Positions 8,924 through 17,403 of a DNA stretch of 64,000 bases are shown here, piece by piece (within the stretch, counting starts at the first letter, position 1; each line of letters begins with the position of its first letter). The notes under the pieces were generated by a model. The model searched no databases, was not told where the DNA came from, and saw nothing but the letters and a program-made list of their open reading frames with translations. This DNA comes from Deltaproteobacteria bacterium. Its GTDB lineage: Bacteria; Myxococcota_A; Polyangia; Polyangiales; Polyangiaceae. Both the position numbers and the translations under genes were made by a program. Where the stretch lies: contig VGRJ01000005.1 of the NCBI GenBank assembly GCA_016875405.1, positions 1-64,000 of the forward strand. Reading direction: 5' to 3'.

Positions 8924-9697
8924 GTGAGCTTCAGTCCTCGAGCTCCCGAAGCCAGCGCGACGTTGCAAGCGCTCGTGCCCGCTGCCGCGCCTCTTCGACG
9001 CCCCACGGCAGGACCACTCCTCTCGCCTCGCCTCATCGCGGCGGTCGCGACACTTGCCTTCGTCTTGACCGTAGGCGGCGCGCTCGGAGTCGCCCTCGCC
9101 TTGCGTCACCTGAAGAAGCTCGTCGATGAGCGCGGAGCTCGCGAGGAACAGACCGCGCCCGCGAGCGCGGCACCCGCCGCCTCAACCGCTCGCACGAGCG
9201 AGGTCGCGCCGCACGCCCACGCGCTCTCAACCGAGACGCAGACGACACGCATCGGCTCGATCGAGTTGGTGACGCTCGGCTCCGCTGCCCCTGAGCTCCG
9301 GGGGGCCCTCCGAGACGAGCTCGGCCGCAGCCGAACGACAGGCCTCAACCTGCTCGTCGCCGTGATGGACGGGGACGACTGCGAACCGTGCCTTGGCTTC
9401 CTGTCGTCGCTCTCCGCGCCCGAAATGCAGTCGGCCCTTCGCGGGGCGCGCCTCTTGGTCCTCGAGCGAGCGACGTTCAAGGAGGAGCTCGACGAGCTCG
9501 GCCTCCGCACGGACGTTCAACCGATGTTCCTCCGCTTCGACGAGTCGCTCGGGCTGCTGGACGCGATTCACGGCGGCGAGTGGGCCGACGACGTCGCGAT
9601 CAACATCGCACCCGTCCTCGGCGCATTCTCACGGGGCGCCTACCGCGCACGCCGCTATCCGATCTGGACGCCAGCGCGCGGCGGACAGCGTCTCTGA
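8924..9697 (+). CDS. membrane-anchored thioredoxin-like protein
   Basis: 257 residues from GTG (GTG AGC TTC AGT). A single transmembrane helix near residues 38-62 (LIAAVATLAFVLTVGGALGVALALR) is followed by an Ala/Thr/Glu linker and a domain containing DGDDCEPC, a CxxC redox-like motif, with surrounding strands (LLVAVMDGDD, ARLLVLERA, QPMFLRFDES) that fit a thioredoxin fold with an extracytoplasmic active site. It may act in thiol-disulfide exchange or bind a redox partner. The typical cis-Pro loop may be QPMF, but this is uncertain. It stands alone on the plus strand 79 nt before a lipoprotein gene. The fold assignment is inference from motif and length. Confidence 0.72.
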   Translation: MSFSPRAPEASATLQALVPAAAPLRRPTAGPLLSPRLIAAVATLAFVLTVGGALGVALALRHLKKLVDERGAREEQTAPASAAPAASTARTSEVAPHAHALSTETQTTRIGSIELVTLGSAAPELRGALRDELGRSRTTGLNLLVAVMDGDDCEPCLGFLSSLSAPEMQSALRGARLLVLERATFKEELDELGLRTDVQPMFLRFDESLGLLDAIHGGEWADDVAINIAPVLGAFSRGAYRARRYPIWTPARGGQRL

Positions 9698-9776
9698 GGA
9701 GGCGTCGCAACGTCGCGCCGCCGGCGAAATCCGCTTCGAGTCTCCCCGGTCCAGGCGATTCGTGTAGGCTCGCGCC

Positions 9777-10922
9777 ATGCGAATTCCCTTCCTCGTCTCG
9801 ACCTTAGGCTACCTCACCGCGCTCGGTATCGTCGCGTGCTCGGGAGACTCGGGTAGTAGCGGCTCGACCAGCGCGTCCGGCGGAGGCAACGGCTGCGACG
9901 CCCTCGGAGAGGTCAGCTTCGACACCTCGGCGACGTGCGCTGGGAAGTGCGCTCCGGTCAACGACGCGTTCTGCGCCGAGGACGGGATCACCAACGCGTG
10001 CAAGGGCGGCCCCATCGACTCCTGCGGCGTGTCGCTGCCGCTGCCGCCGAAGTCCGGTGGGAAGACCGTCGAGGTCACGCGCTCTTCGACCGTCAAGGAA
10101 TACGCGGGTCAAGGCGCCCCCGATCTCTCCTGCTTCGATGCGGGCAAGCAACCGTCGCCGCCGAACACCGCCGCGTCAAAGCCGGTGACGCTGAAGGGAG
10201 TCGTGAAGATCTTCTCGAACGGCTGCGAGTCGAAGAACCTCACGATCGAGATCCACAAGGTCCTGCGCGGCGGAGCAGACGACGGAAAGCCGGGCGAGCT
10301 CGTCGGGACGGCGGTGACGACGCCAGCAACGTGCAAGGGCGTGGGCGTCGAAGAAGAGAACGAGAAGTGCGGGACGCGCTACGAGTGCACCTACGAGTAC
10401 GCCAACGTGCCGAGCGAGACCGAGCTCATGGTGATCACCGACGGCGACATCTGGGCGCCGATCTACGAGTACGGCCTCTTCGTCTCGAACGACGAGGCGA
10501 AGGATGGCACGTACACGAAGGACGTTCGCGCGCTCGCCTCAGACGACTACCAGCTGATCCCGCAGGTCGCGCTGGGGAAGACGGTCACCGCCGGGAACGG
10601 AGCGCTCGCGGGCGAGGTCCACGACTGCGGCGACGTTCGCCTCGTCGACGCGGTCGTCGACATCGATCAATCGCGATTCTCGCTCTCGTACTTCACGGAC
10701 AACGAAGACTCTCCGCTACCCGACATCGACGCGGACAGCACCAGCACCCTCGGGCTGTACTCGGCGCTCGACGTGCCGCCTGGACCGGTCAACGTCGCGG
10801 CCGCGGGCGTCGTCGACGGAAAGCTCGTCAGCCTCGGGTACTTCCGCGCTCGCGTGTTCCCCGATGCGGTGACGTCCTTCACGTTCCGCGGGCTCCGCCC
10901 GTTCCAGGTGACCACGAAGTGA
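9777..10922 (+). CDS. lipoprotein, unknown function
   Basis: 381 residues. The signal peptide MRIPFLVSTLGYLTALG has lipobox IVAC, followed by a Ser/Gly linker (SGSSGSTSASGGG) typical of surface lipoproteins and a Cys-containing region (CDALGEVSF..., CAGKCAPVNDAFCAEDG). The C-terminal half is rich in beta-type segments such as VTLKGVVKIFSNGC and GPVNVAAAGVVDGK, resembling carboxypeptidase-regulatory-like or other beta-sandwich domains. No enzymatic motif is visible. It may share a promoter with the thioredoxin-like gene upstream (79-nt gap). Role unknown. Confidence 0.85.
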   Translation: MRIPFLVSTLGYLTALGIVACSGDSGSSGSTSASGGGNGCDALGEVSFDTSATCAGKCAPVNDAFCAEDGITNACKGGPIDSCGVSLPLPPKSGGKTVEVTRSSTVKEYAGQGAPDLSCFDAGKQPSPPNTAASKPVTLKGVVKIFSNGCESKNLTIEIHKVLRGGADDGKPGELVGTAVTTPATCKGVGVEEENEKCGTRYECTYEYANVPSETELMVITDGDIWAPIYEYGLFVSNDEAKDGTYTKDVRALASDDYQLIPQVALGKTVTAGNGALAGEVHDCGDVRLVDAVVDIDQSRFSLSYFTDNEDSPLPDIDADSTSTLGLYSALDVPPGPVNVAAAGVVDGKLVSLGYFRARVFPDAVTSFTFRGLRPFQVTTK

Positions 10923-10988
10923 GCGCGCCCCTCTTGTGTCGGTCGGCGTCGCACCCTGCCTCCCGACCGTGAGCGGGCTTGAGCCCCC

Positions 10989-11705
10989 TCAGCGTGAGCT
11001 GCGGCGCCCGGTGAGGTCGGGTCGCACGGCCTCGGTGATCGCCTCGGCCTCGGCCCGACGCCAAGCTTCGATCGCGGCGTGGTTTCCGCCGAGCAGCACC
11101 TCGGGGACGGTCGCGCCCCGAAAGTCCGGCGGCCTCGTGTACTGCGGATACTCGAGGAGCCCGGCGCCGAGCGGCGAGTGGGATTCGCTGGCGAGCGACT
11201 CGGGGTTGCCGAGCACTCCGGGCTGGAGCCTCGAGACCGCATCGACGATCGCCATCGCCGCGAGCTCGCCGCCCGACAGGACGAAGTCCCCGAGCGAGAG
11301 CTCCTCGTCGACGTAGCCGCGAATGCGCTCGTCGACCCCCTCGTATCGCCCGCAGATCAGCGTGATGGCCGGGAGCGCGGCGAGCTCGAGCGCGCGCCGT
11401 TGGTCGAAGCGCCGCCCCCGAGGCGTCATGAGCACGCGGTGTCCGCAGAGAGGGCCCTCCGGACCGCACGGTGCGTCGGCGTCGAGCGACTCGAGGCACG
11501 ACACGATGCAGTCGACCCGCATGACCATGCCTGCGCCGCCGCCATAGGGCGTGTCGTCGACCTTCTGGTGACGGCCGAGGCCGAAGTCACGCGGGCTCCT
11601 GAAGCGAAAGGACACCTCGCCCGAGGCCACCGCGCGCCCGACGACACCGAGCGTTGCGAGCCCGGAGAACATCTCGGGGAAGAGCGTGACGACGTCGAAG
11701 CGCAC
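10989..11705 (-). CDS. trmD: tRNA (guanine-N1)-methyltransferase TrmD
   Basis: 238 residues. TrmD methylates G37 of tRNAs using SAM, which prevents frameshifting. Visible family motifs: N-terminal [11 protein letters not shown], trefoil-knot segments [25 protein letters not shown] and [13 protein letters not shown], and a C-terminal [11 protein letters not shown] segment. The GTG at 11705 was chosen because homology begins there; the frame extends upstream only through rimM in another reading frame. It starts 4 nt past the rimM stop and is last in rpsP-khpA-rimM-trmD. The usual next gene rplS is not here: downstream is a convergent lipoprotein gene. Confidence 0.96.
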   Translation of the reverse strand: MRFDVVTLFPEMFSGLATLGVVGRAVASGEVSFRFRSPRDFGLGRHQKVDDTPYGGGAGMVMRVDCIVSCLESLDADAPCGPEGPLCGHRVLMTPRGRRFDQRRALELAALPAITLICGRYEGVDERIRGYVDEELSLGDFVLSGGELAAMAIVDAVSRLQPGVLGNPESLASESHSPLGAGLLEYPQYTRPPDFRGATVPEVLLGGNHAAIEAWRRAEAEAITEAVRPDLTGRRSSR

Positions 11706-11709
11706 GCGC

Positions 11710-12216
11710 CTACTCGGGCAAGCTCGACAGCTCGATGAGCTCGCCGACGACGTCGATGCGCGCGACGAAGGCATCGGTCAGCGGAACCTCGATCGTTCCG
11801 CCGTCGGGTCGCTGGACGACCAGCGCATCGCAGGTCGGGTAGGACGCGACCCTCGCGACTCGACCGACGAGCGCCACGCCCGCCCGCACCGCGCAGCCTT
11901 CGAGGTCGCAGTGGTACACCTCGCCGTCGCCCGGCTCGCCGAGCGCGCTGCGCGGCACCTCCACGACGGCGCCGCGGAGAGCCTCGACCGCGGTTCGATC
12001 CCTCGCGGAGTCGAGCCTCGCGAGCATGGCCCCCTCGACGCGACGAACCGAGGTCAGCCGGTCAGGGCGACGCGAGCCGTCGGGCAGTCGCAACACGATC
12101 GGAGGTCTGCCGAGGAGCAGATCCGACTCGAGGTTGTAGACACGGAGCCGCACCTCACCCGTGACGCCGTGTGGACGGGCCACCTCGGCGACGGCGACCA
12201 TCTTGGGCTCGGGCAC
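11710..12216 (-). CDS. rimM: 16S rRNA processing protein RimM
   Basis: 168 residues from GTG 12216 (or 163 from the in-frame ATG at 12201). RimM binds S19 and assists 30S maturation. The N-terminal RimM domain shows [15 protein letters not shown], matching the IG.I.KPHG..GE signature, and the C-terminal PRC-barrel part carries VGRVARV and [11 protein letters not shown]. Length is normal for the family. No strong SD distinguishes the two starts. It lies 50 nt after khpA and 4 nt before trmD. Confidence 0.95.
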   Translation of the reverse strand: MPEPKMVAVAEVARPHGVTGEVRLRVYNLESDLLLGRPPIVLRLPDGSRRPDRLTSVRRVEGAMLARLDSARDRTAVEALRGAVVEVPRSALGEPGDGEVYHCDLEGCAVRAGVALVGRVARVASYPTCDALVVQRPDGGTIEVPLTDAFVARIDVVGELIELSSLPE

Positions 12217-12266
12217 GGAGGCTCTCGAGTCCGGGTGCAAGGAAGGGAGACGAGCCGCCGAAGCGC

Positions 12267-12521
12267 TCAGTCCACCACGTCGAGGAAGGCGCGGTGGAAG
12301 CCCTGCTTCGTCGCGGCGGCGTTCAGCAGCACGCGCATCGACTGCGCGGTGCGGCCGTCCTTGCCGATGACCTTGCCGATGTCGTCGGGGTCCACGGTGA
12401 GCTCGACTCGGGGGTGACGGTCGCCGCGGCTCATGTCCACCCGAACGCGATCGGGATGGTCTACGAGCGCGCGCGCGACCACCTCGACGAGACCCGCCAA
12501 GCTGTCCGCGTTGCGAGCCAT
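12267..12521 (-). CDS. khpA: KH-domain RNA-binding protein KhpA
   Basis: 84 residues; a single type II KH domain with the GxxG loop at 53-56 (IGKDGRTAQ). In other bacteria KhpA works with KhpB/Jag as a small RNA chaperone affecting cell division and elongation. The ATG shares one base with the rpsP stop (TGATG), so translation is coupled. The position between rpsP and rimM is the conserved one. Confidence 0.95.
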   Translation of the reverse strand: MARNADSLAGLVEVVARALVDHPDRVRVDMSRGDRHPRVELTVDPDDIGKVIGKDGRTAQSMRVLLNAAATKQGFHRAFLDVVD

Positions 12522-12766
12522 CAGCCGACCTGCGACTTCGCCGACTGCTTGAGGAGACGACCGACCACGGCGCTCGGCTGCGCGCCGACGCCAAGCCAGT
12601 GCTGGATGCGCGCGCCGTTCAAGACGAGCTCCTTGCGACGCGGATCCCAGGTGCCGAGACGCTCGATGAAGCGACCACCGCGCGAAGAACGGTGATCGGC
12701 TGCAACGATGCGATAGAAGGGCACCTTGCTCGTGCCCGCGCGCGCAAGACGGATGTGAACTGCCAT
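12521..12766 (-). CDS. rpsP: 30S ribosomal protein S16
   Basis: 81 residues, full length. It begins MAVHIRLAR.GTSKVPFYRIV and contains the family's ER.GTWDPR segment and the H-W-L-GVGAQPS region. First gene of the operon; the SD-like GAGGA lies 6 nt upstream of the ATG, and a plausible sigma70 promoter is just upstream. Confidence 0.97.
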   Translation of the reverse strand: MAVHIRLARAGTSKVPFYRIVAADHRSSRGGRFIERLGTWDPRRKELVLNGARIQHWLGVGAQPSAVVGRLLKQSAKSQVG

Positions 12767-12787
12767 GATTTTCCTCGAAGGGCGCGA

Positions 12788-12816
12788 ACCCTACGGGAAG
12801 TTTCTGATCCGGTCAA
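12788..12816 (-). promoter_or_regulatory. putative sigma70 promoter of rpsP operon
   Basis: On the minus strand TTGACC (12816-12811) is separated by 17 nt from TAGGGT (12793-12788). The inferred start site near 12781 leaves a leader of about 15 nt carrying the GAGGA ribosome-binding sequence. The -10 box is only partly consensus, so this is tentative. Confidence 0.45.
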
Positions 12817-12827
12817 GGCCCTCGCCG

Positions 12828-14366
12828 CTAACCGTGCGTATACACGAGGGTGCCGTGGTTCGGGTTCAGGGCGCCGTGCCAGCCAGGGGGGACCTGGGGA
12901 TTCGTCCACTCGAACAGCCAGGCGGCGTCTGCCGGCGCGAGGTTGACGCAGCCGTGGCTGCGGGACTTGCCGAAATCATCATGCCAGTAGGCGCCGTGGA
13001 GAGCGTAGCCTTTGTAGAAGTACTGAATGTACGGGACGTCTCGCAGGTCGAACGACTCCCGCGTGGACTCGTCGCCGTCCATCGTGCCGCTGACGTGCTT
13101 GCTCACGATCATGAAGGCACCGCGAACGGTGGCGGTGGTGGTCTCGGGGTCGCCCATGTCGCCGCGGCCGGTCGACACGAGGGTGGCAAAGACCGGGCGC
13201 CGCCCCTCGTAGGCCACGAGGATCTGCTTCTTGATCGAGACGTCGATCCACTTGAACCCCTGCTCGGCGAAGCCCTGCGGATCCTCGCGGAGCTCGCCTA
13301 CTCGAAGGTTGCCCGCCGGGAGCCAAACGCCCGCGGTCGTCTCGAGGAGGCCGTCACTCGAGCCGTTGTTTCGACCGGTGAGCGCCCACCCCGAGCGATA
13401 CGGCGCCTCGCCACTCTTTTGAGGGACCGGGCCGCTCGGGCCTTCGACCATTCGGTACACCGGCGTGGCGAACGAGGTGACGAACGCGGGGATGCCGGGC
13501 TCTTGGAAGAGGACGCCGCGAAAGGTGCTGACGCGAGCCACGCGGGTGCGATCGAGCGGCAGCAGATCGAGCTCGGTCGACAGACCGAAGGGGCGCCCCG
13601 TCCAATCGTAGGTGGCGATGAGGCCAAAGGCGGAGGCCGCACGCGCCCGGCCGCGGTGTGAGCGGTAGCTGAGGGCTGCGTCGGCTCCGTATGGCTTCGG
13701 GAGCGGGTCGCCGGAGAGCCACGAGGCCGGGGGCTCGTCGGGGGCACCGAGCGCCGCTCGCACGTGCGCTCCACGGAGTCCCACGCTTCGGTCGCGATCC
13801 TTGCCCTCCGCGTAGCGCTGCTCGTCCTCGGTCGGCAGCTTGAAGTAGAGGTGCGGGGCCGGCGCGGCGCTCATGACGTAGTGGTAAGGGTTCGGCTCGC
13901 CGCGCCGAGGCGGGCGGTGAGCGGTCTTCACGATCGGGTGCTCGACGTCGAGCGAAGCACCCTTGCCGACGCAGACGTAGCCGCGAGGGTCGATGCGGTA
14001 CCAACCGCCCGCACACTCGCGCGTGCCCGAAGGTGCGGCCGCGCGCCCGACGACCGCCCCTGCGCGCAGGTAGCCGAGCTTCTGCGAATCCTCGTCGGGC
14101 TCCTGGTAGACCCAGGTGCGCATCGCGATGCTCGCGACGCGACCGGGGAACGGGACCGTGCTCGCCAGCGCAGCTCCCGCCGCGATCGGCGGCGCAGCGT
14201 CGGAGGATGGTGCGGAAGCCACGAGCCAGCTCGCCGTCCCCGAGGGCTCCGCGGCGAGACGGCGACCCGGTGGATCGACGACGTCGCCGCAACCCACGAC
14301 GTGGAGGGCGAGGGCCAGGCCGATCGCTAATCGACGCACGAGCCGCAGGTCACTCGCACGTCCCAT
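12828..14366 (-). CDS. L,D-transpeptidase (YkuD family) lipoprotein
   Basis: About 512 residues. The N-terminus MGRASDLRLVRRLAIGLALA has lipobox HVVGC, so it should be anchored in the envelope. An SH3-like wall-binding region follows (around AMRTWVYQEPDEDSQKLGYL and the GTREC...WYRIDPRGYVCVGKG segment), then a long middle domain and a C-terminal YkuD domain. The catalytic signature is present: LHGAYWHDDFGKSRSHGCVNL, with the conserved His and the nucleophilic Cys in SHGC. Such enzymes form 3-3 cross-links or attach proteins to peptidoglycan. The start may instead be GTG 14339, which would give a shorter signal peptide and remove the 17-nt overlap with the upstream Cys-rich gene. Confidence 0.9.
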   Translation of the reverse strand: MGRASDLRLVRRLAIGLALALHVVGCGDVVDPPGRRLAAEPSGTASWLVASAPSSDAAPPIAAGAALASTVPFPGRVASIAMRTWVYQEPDEDSQKLGYLRAGAVVGRAAAPSGTRECAGGWYRIDPRGYVCVGKGASLDVEHPIVKTAHRPPRRGEPNPYHYVMSAAPAPHLYFKLPTEDEQRYAEGKDRDRSVGLRGAHVRAALGAPDEPPASWLSGDPLPKPYGADAALSYRSHRGRARAASAFGLIATYDWTGRPFGLSTELDLLPLDRTRVARVSTFRGVLFQEPGIPAFVTSFATPVYRMVEGPSGPVPQKSGEAPYRSGWALTGRNNGSSDGLLETTAGVWLPAGNLRVGELREDPQGFAEQGFKWIDVSIKKQILVAYEGRRPVFATLVSTGRGDMGDPETTTATVRGAFMIVSKHVSGTMDGDESTRESFDLRDVPYIQYFYKGYALHGAYWHDDFGKSRSHGCVNLAPADAAWLFEWTNPQVPPGWHGALNPNHGTLVYTHG

Positions 14367-17301
14367 TCGTGCACGTGCCGCTCGCGCATTGGCCAGCCAT
14401 GGCGCAGCTCCCCCCTTGGGCGAGCAGGCACATGCCCATCGCGTTGCAGCTGCATCCCGAGTTCGCGCCGCAGTTGCCATTCATGGCATCGCAGGTCATC
14501 GGATCGACCATGTTCATGACCGCCTTGGCCATGCACATGCCGCTCATGGAGTCGCAGCGGGCGCAGGTTCCGGTGCAGGCCTCGTTGCAGCAGACGCCGT
14601 CCGCCGAGAAGCCGCTCAGGCAGTCGGCGGCGTTCGTGGTCATCGATCCGAGGTCGCCCTTGCAGGTGCCGTTCATGTCGCACATGCAGGGCGGACCGAC
14701 GCACGACTCGCTTGCCGTCACGGCATCGCACGCCCCCGCGTCCGTCGCGTTCGTGACCGCGTCGACCGAGCAGGTCCCATCGACCGCCGCGCCGGCCGCG
14801 ACCGAGCAGGCGTCGCAGCCGCCGTTGCAGGCCGCGTTGCAGCAGACGCCGTCCGCGCAGAAGCCGCTCGCGCACTGCGAGCCCATCGTGCACGCCTTGC
14901 CGAGCGCGACCTTGCAAGCCCCCGCCGCGTCACAGACGCAGGGCTGCATCCCGTTGCAGTTGCCGGCGGCCGCGTCGCAGGCTCCGGCGTCGGTCATCCC
15001 CTTCACGGCGTTGGCGGTGCAGGTTCCGTTCGCGGTGGCGCCCGTCGCGAGCGAGCAAGCGGAGCACGCGCCGGTGCACGCGGCGTTGCAGCAGAACCCG
15101 TCCGCGCAAAAGCCGCTCGCGCATTCGGCGTTGGCGAGGCACGCCTCACCGATCTTCACCTTGCAGGCGCCAACCGCGTCGCACGTGCACTTGTCGGTGC
15201 CGTCGCACATCCCGGCCGCGTCGTCGCAGCTCCCGGCGTCCTGAGCGCCCTTCACCGCCGCGGCGGCGCAGGTGCCGTTGGTCACCGCGCCCTTCGCGGT
15301 CGCGCACGCCGCGCACGCCCCGGTACACGAGGTGTTGCAGCAGAACCCGTCCGCGCAAAAGCCGGACACGCAGGTCGTTCCGTTGGCGCACATGCCACCG
15401 TTTCGGGACTTGCAGACCGAAGCGTCACACGCGCACGGTCCGTTGGCGCAGCCGGTGGCGTTATCGCAGCTCCCCACGACCTGAGTGTTCGACGCCTTGG
15501 GGCTGAACACGGTCACCCCCATCGAGCAGGTGTCCGTGGTGCAGGCGTTGTTGTCGTTCGGCACGTCGAGGTCATTGGCGACACCGACGGCGTTGCACGC
15601 CCCCATCCCGGTGCACCTCTTCGTCTTGCAGTCGCCCAACACCTGACTGTCGCAGTCGGAGGTCGCCGGGTCGTTCACCACGGTGCACTTGCCCATGACG
15701 CAGCTCGGCGATTGGCAGTCGACCGCGGCCGGGCAGTTACTGGCGACGGAGACGGCATTGCACTCGACGCAGGCGCCGGCGCCATCGCACACCTTGCCCA
15801 TGTCCTGGGTGCATGCGAGCCCAGCGGCCTCGTTCGGGTTCGACGGGGTCCCGTTGGTGCAGACGTTTTTCGTGCACTGCTTGTTGTCATCGGGCAAGTC
15901 GGTGTTCTTCACCGCGTTGATGGTGCCGCCCATGGCGGTGCACTGGACCTCGCGGCAGTCGCCCGCCACCTGCTGCGGGACGGGCGTCCCCGCAGGCTTC
16001 TTCGCCTTCACCTTGCAGGTCTTCGTCGCGACGTCGCAGAAGTCGTCGCGGCAGAAGAAGGTCGAGTCGTCCGGGCACTGCGCGTCGCCTACGCAGTCGA
16101 CGCAGCTGCCGTTGCCGTCGCAGTAGAGCGCGTTGTTCGCGCCGCACGTCGTGACGACGGCGGGCTCCGCCGGGTTCGACGGGACGCCGTCCGTGCAGAC
16201 GTTCTTCGTGCAGACATTGAGGTCGTCGGGCAGATCGGCGGTGACACCGGTGTTCGGCAGGTTCACGAGCTTCGTGAGGCCCTTGCCGTCGCACTGGAGC
16301 TCCTTGCAGTCGCCCTTCACCTGCGTGTACGCGCCCGTGAGCCCATCGACCTTGTCGACCTTCGCGTTGAGGCTGAGCGGCGTGCCGTCGGGCGTGTACT
16401 CCCAGCCGCAGACGTTGGCGTTGCAGGCGCGCTTGTAGCACTCCGGGTGCGCCTTCTTGAGGTCATCCCCTTGAACGAAATCGATCGCCGGGTGGCATGC
16501 GTTCGGCGTGTTGCACTGCACACACGTGCCCGCGTCGTTGCACACCTTCTTCAGTGGATCGTCCTGCGCAGAGCACGCAAAGTCGAGCGGCTGGTTCGGG
16601 TTCGACGCCATACCCTCGCTGCACACGTTTGCGGTGCAGGGGTTCTGGTCCTCGGGTAGGTCGGAGTTCTCGGCAGCCTCCCCGACCTTGCCGGCCAAGC
16701 ACACCTTGACCCGGCAGTCGCCCTTCACCTGCTCGCCTGCGGCGGGGCTTACCCCGTCGAGCGGGACATGCGCGCAGTAGCCCGCTCCCAGGTTGCAGCT
16801 ATCCTCGGTGCAAGGGTTCTGGTCGTCGCACTTCGCCGGCTTATCGGCGGCGGTGCACTCGACCTGACACTTGCCCGCGGCGCAGGTGCCGGAGTTGGCA
16901 CCCACGGTGCAGCCGGCGCCGTCCGCGCGCGGAGCGTGCGTGTCTTGCCCGTTCTGGCACGAGTCGACTGTGCAGCTCTCGCCGTCGTCCGAGAAATCGG
17001 CCGTATCGCTGACGTCGACGGGCTCGCCGTCTTCGCAGCTTGCGTAGCGGCAGTCGCCCTCGACCTGGGGCAGCGCGACGTCGTCGTTGGGCTCGTGACC
17101 GCATAGGCCGTTGTCGGAGCAGACGTCGACGGTACACGGGTTCTGGTCGTCGCACTGGGTGTCGACCGTACAGTCTCGCGGGATGGTCCCGCTACGGTCG
17201 AGCGCGCAGCCGGCGAAACCGACGGAGACGAGCGCGCCGAGTCCAGCCGCCCCCAAGAGCCAATGCCGCCAGGTCTTGTGACGCCCAACGGGTTCTTTCA
17301 T
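14350..17301 (-). CDS. large Cys-rich repeat lipoprotein
   Basis: 983 residues starting MKEPVGRHKTWRHW, with SD GGGAGAAG about 8 nt upstream, a hydrophobic helix and lipobox FAGC. The first part holds several related modules with CDDQNPCT.D.C or DD.N.CTKNVCTDG.PSNP motifs and VxGDC segments. The last third holds about four 70-75 residue modules of the form CASGFCADG.CCN.AC.G.C.ACS ... DAGACD ... CDA.GACK. One module reads GFSADG, losing a conserved Cys. The protein has no enzymatic motif. It is probably an extracellular disulfide-rich surface protein; adhesion or structural roles are guesses. Its stop overlaps the start region of the L,D-transpeptidase gene, suggesting joint expression of envelope proteins. 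Confidence 0.88.
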   Translation of the reverse strand: MKEPVGRHKTWRHWLLGAAGLGALVSVGFAGCALDRSGTIPRDCTVDTQCDDQNPCTVDVCSDNGLCGHEPNDDVALPQVEGDCRYASCEDGEPVDVSDTADFSDDGESCTVDSCQNGQDTHAPRADGAGCTVGANSGTCAAGKCQVECTAADKPAKCDDQNPCTEDSCNLGAGYCAHVPLDGVSPAAGEQVKGDCRVKVCLAGKVGEAAENSDLPEDQNPCTANVCSEGMASNPNQPLDFACSAQDDPLKKVCNDAGTCVQCNTPNACHPAIDFVQGDDLKKAHPECYKRACNANVCGWEYTPDGTPLSLNAKVDKVDGLTGAYTQVKGDCKELQCDGKGLTKLVNLPNTGVTADLPDDLNVCTKNVCTDGVPSNPAEPAVVTTCGANNALYCDGNGSCVDCVGDAQCPDDSTFFCRDDFCDVATKTCKVKAKKPAGTPVPQQVAGDCREVQCTAMGGTINAVKNTDLPDDNKQCTKNVCTNGTPSNPNEAAGLACTQDMGKVCDGAGACVECNAVSVASNCPAAVDCQSPSCVMGKCTVVNDPATSDCDSQVLGDCKTKRCTGMGACNAVGVANDLDVPNDNNACTTDTCSMGVTVFSPKASNTQVVGSCDNATGCANGPCACDASVCKSRNGGMCANGTTCVSGFCADGFCCNTSCTGACAACATAKGAVTNGTCAAAAVKGAQDAGSCDDAAGMCDGTDKCTCDAVGACKVKIGEACLANAECASGFCADGFCCNAACTGACSACSLATGATANGTCTANAVKGMTDAGACDAAAGNCNGMQPCVCDAAGACKVALGKACTMGSQCASGFCADGVCCNAACNGGCDACSVAAGAAVDGTCSVDAVTNATDAGACDAVTASESCVGPPCMCDMNGTCKGDLGSMTTNAADCLSGFSADGVCCNEACTGTCARCDSMSGMCMAKAVMNMVDPMTCDAMNGNCGANSGCSCNAMGMCLLAQGGSCAMAGQCASGTCTNGTCE

Positions 17302-17403
17302 CGCGCTGCTTCTCCCATGCGTAGACTCTTCAAGAGCATCGCACCGAGAGAGGCTCGGGGACAACGCAAACGACGCGCCGACCGGGCTCCGCGAGCCGCG
17401 GCG

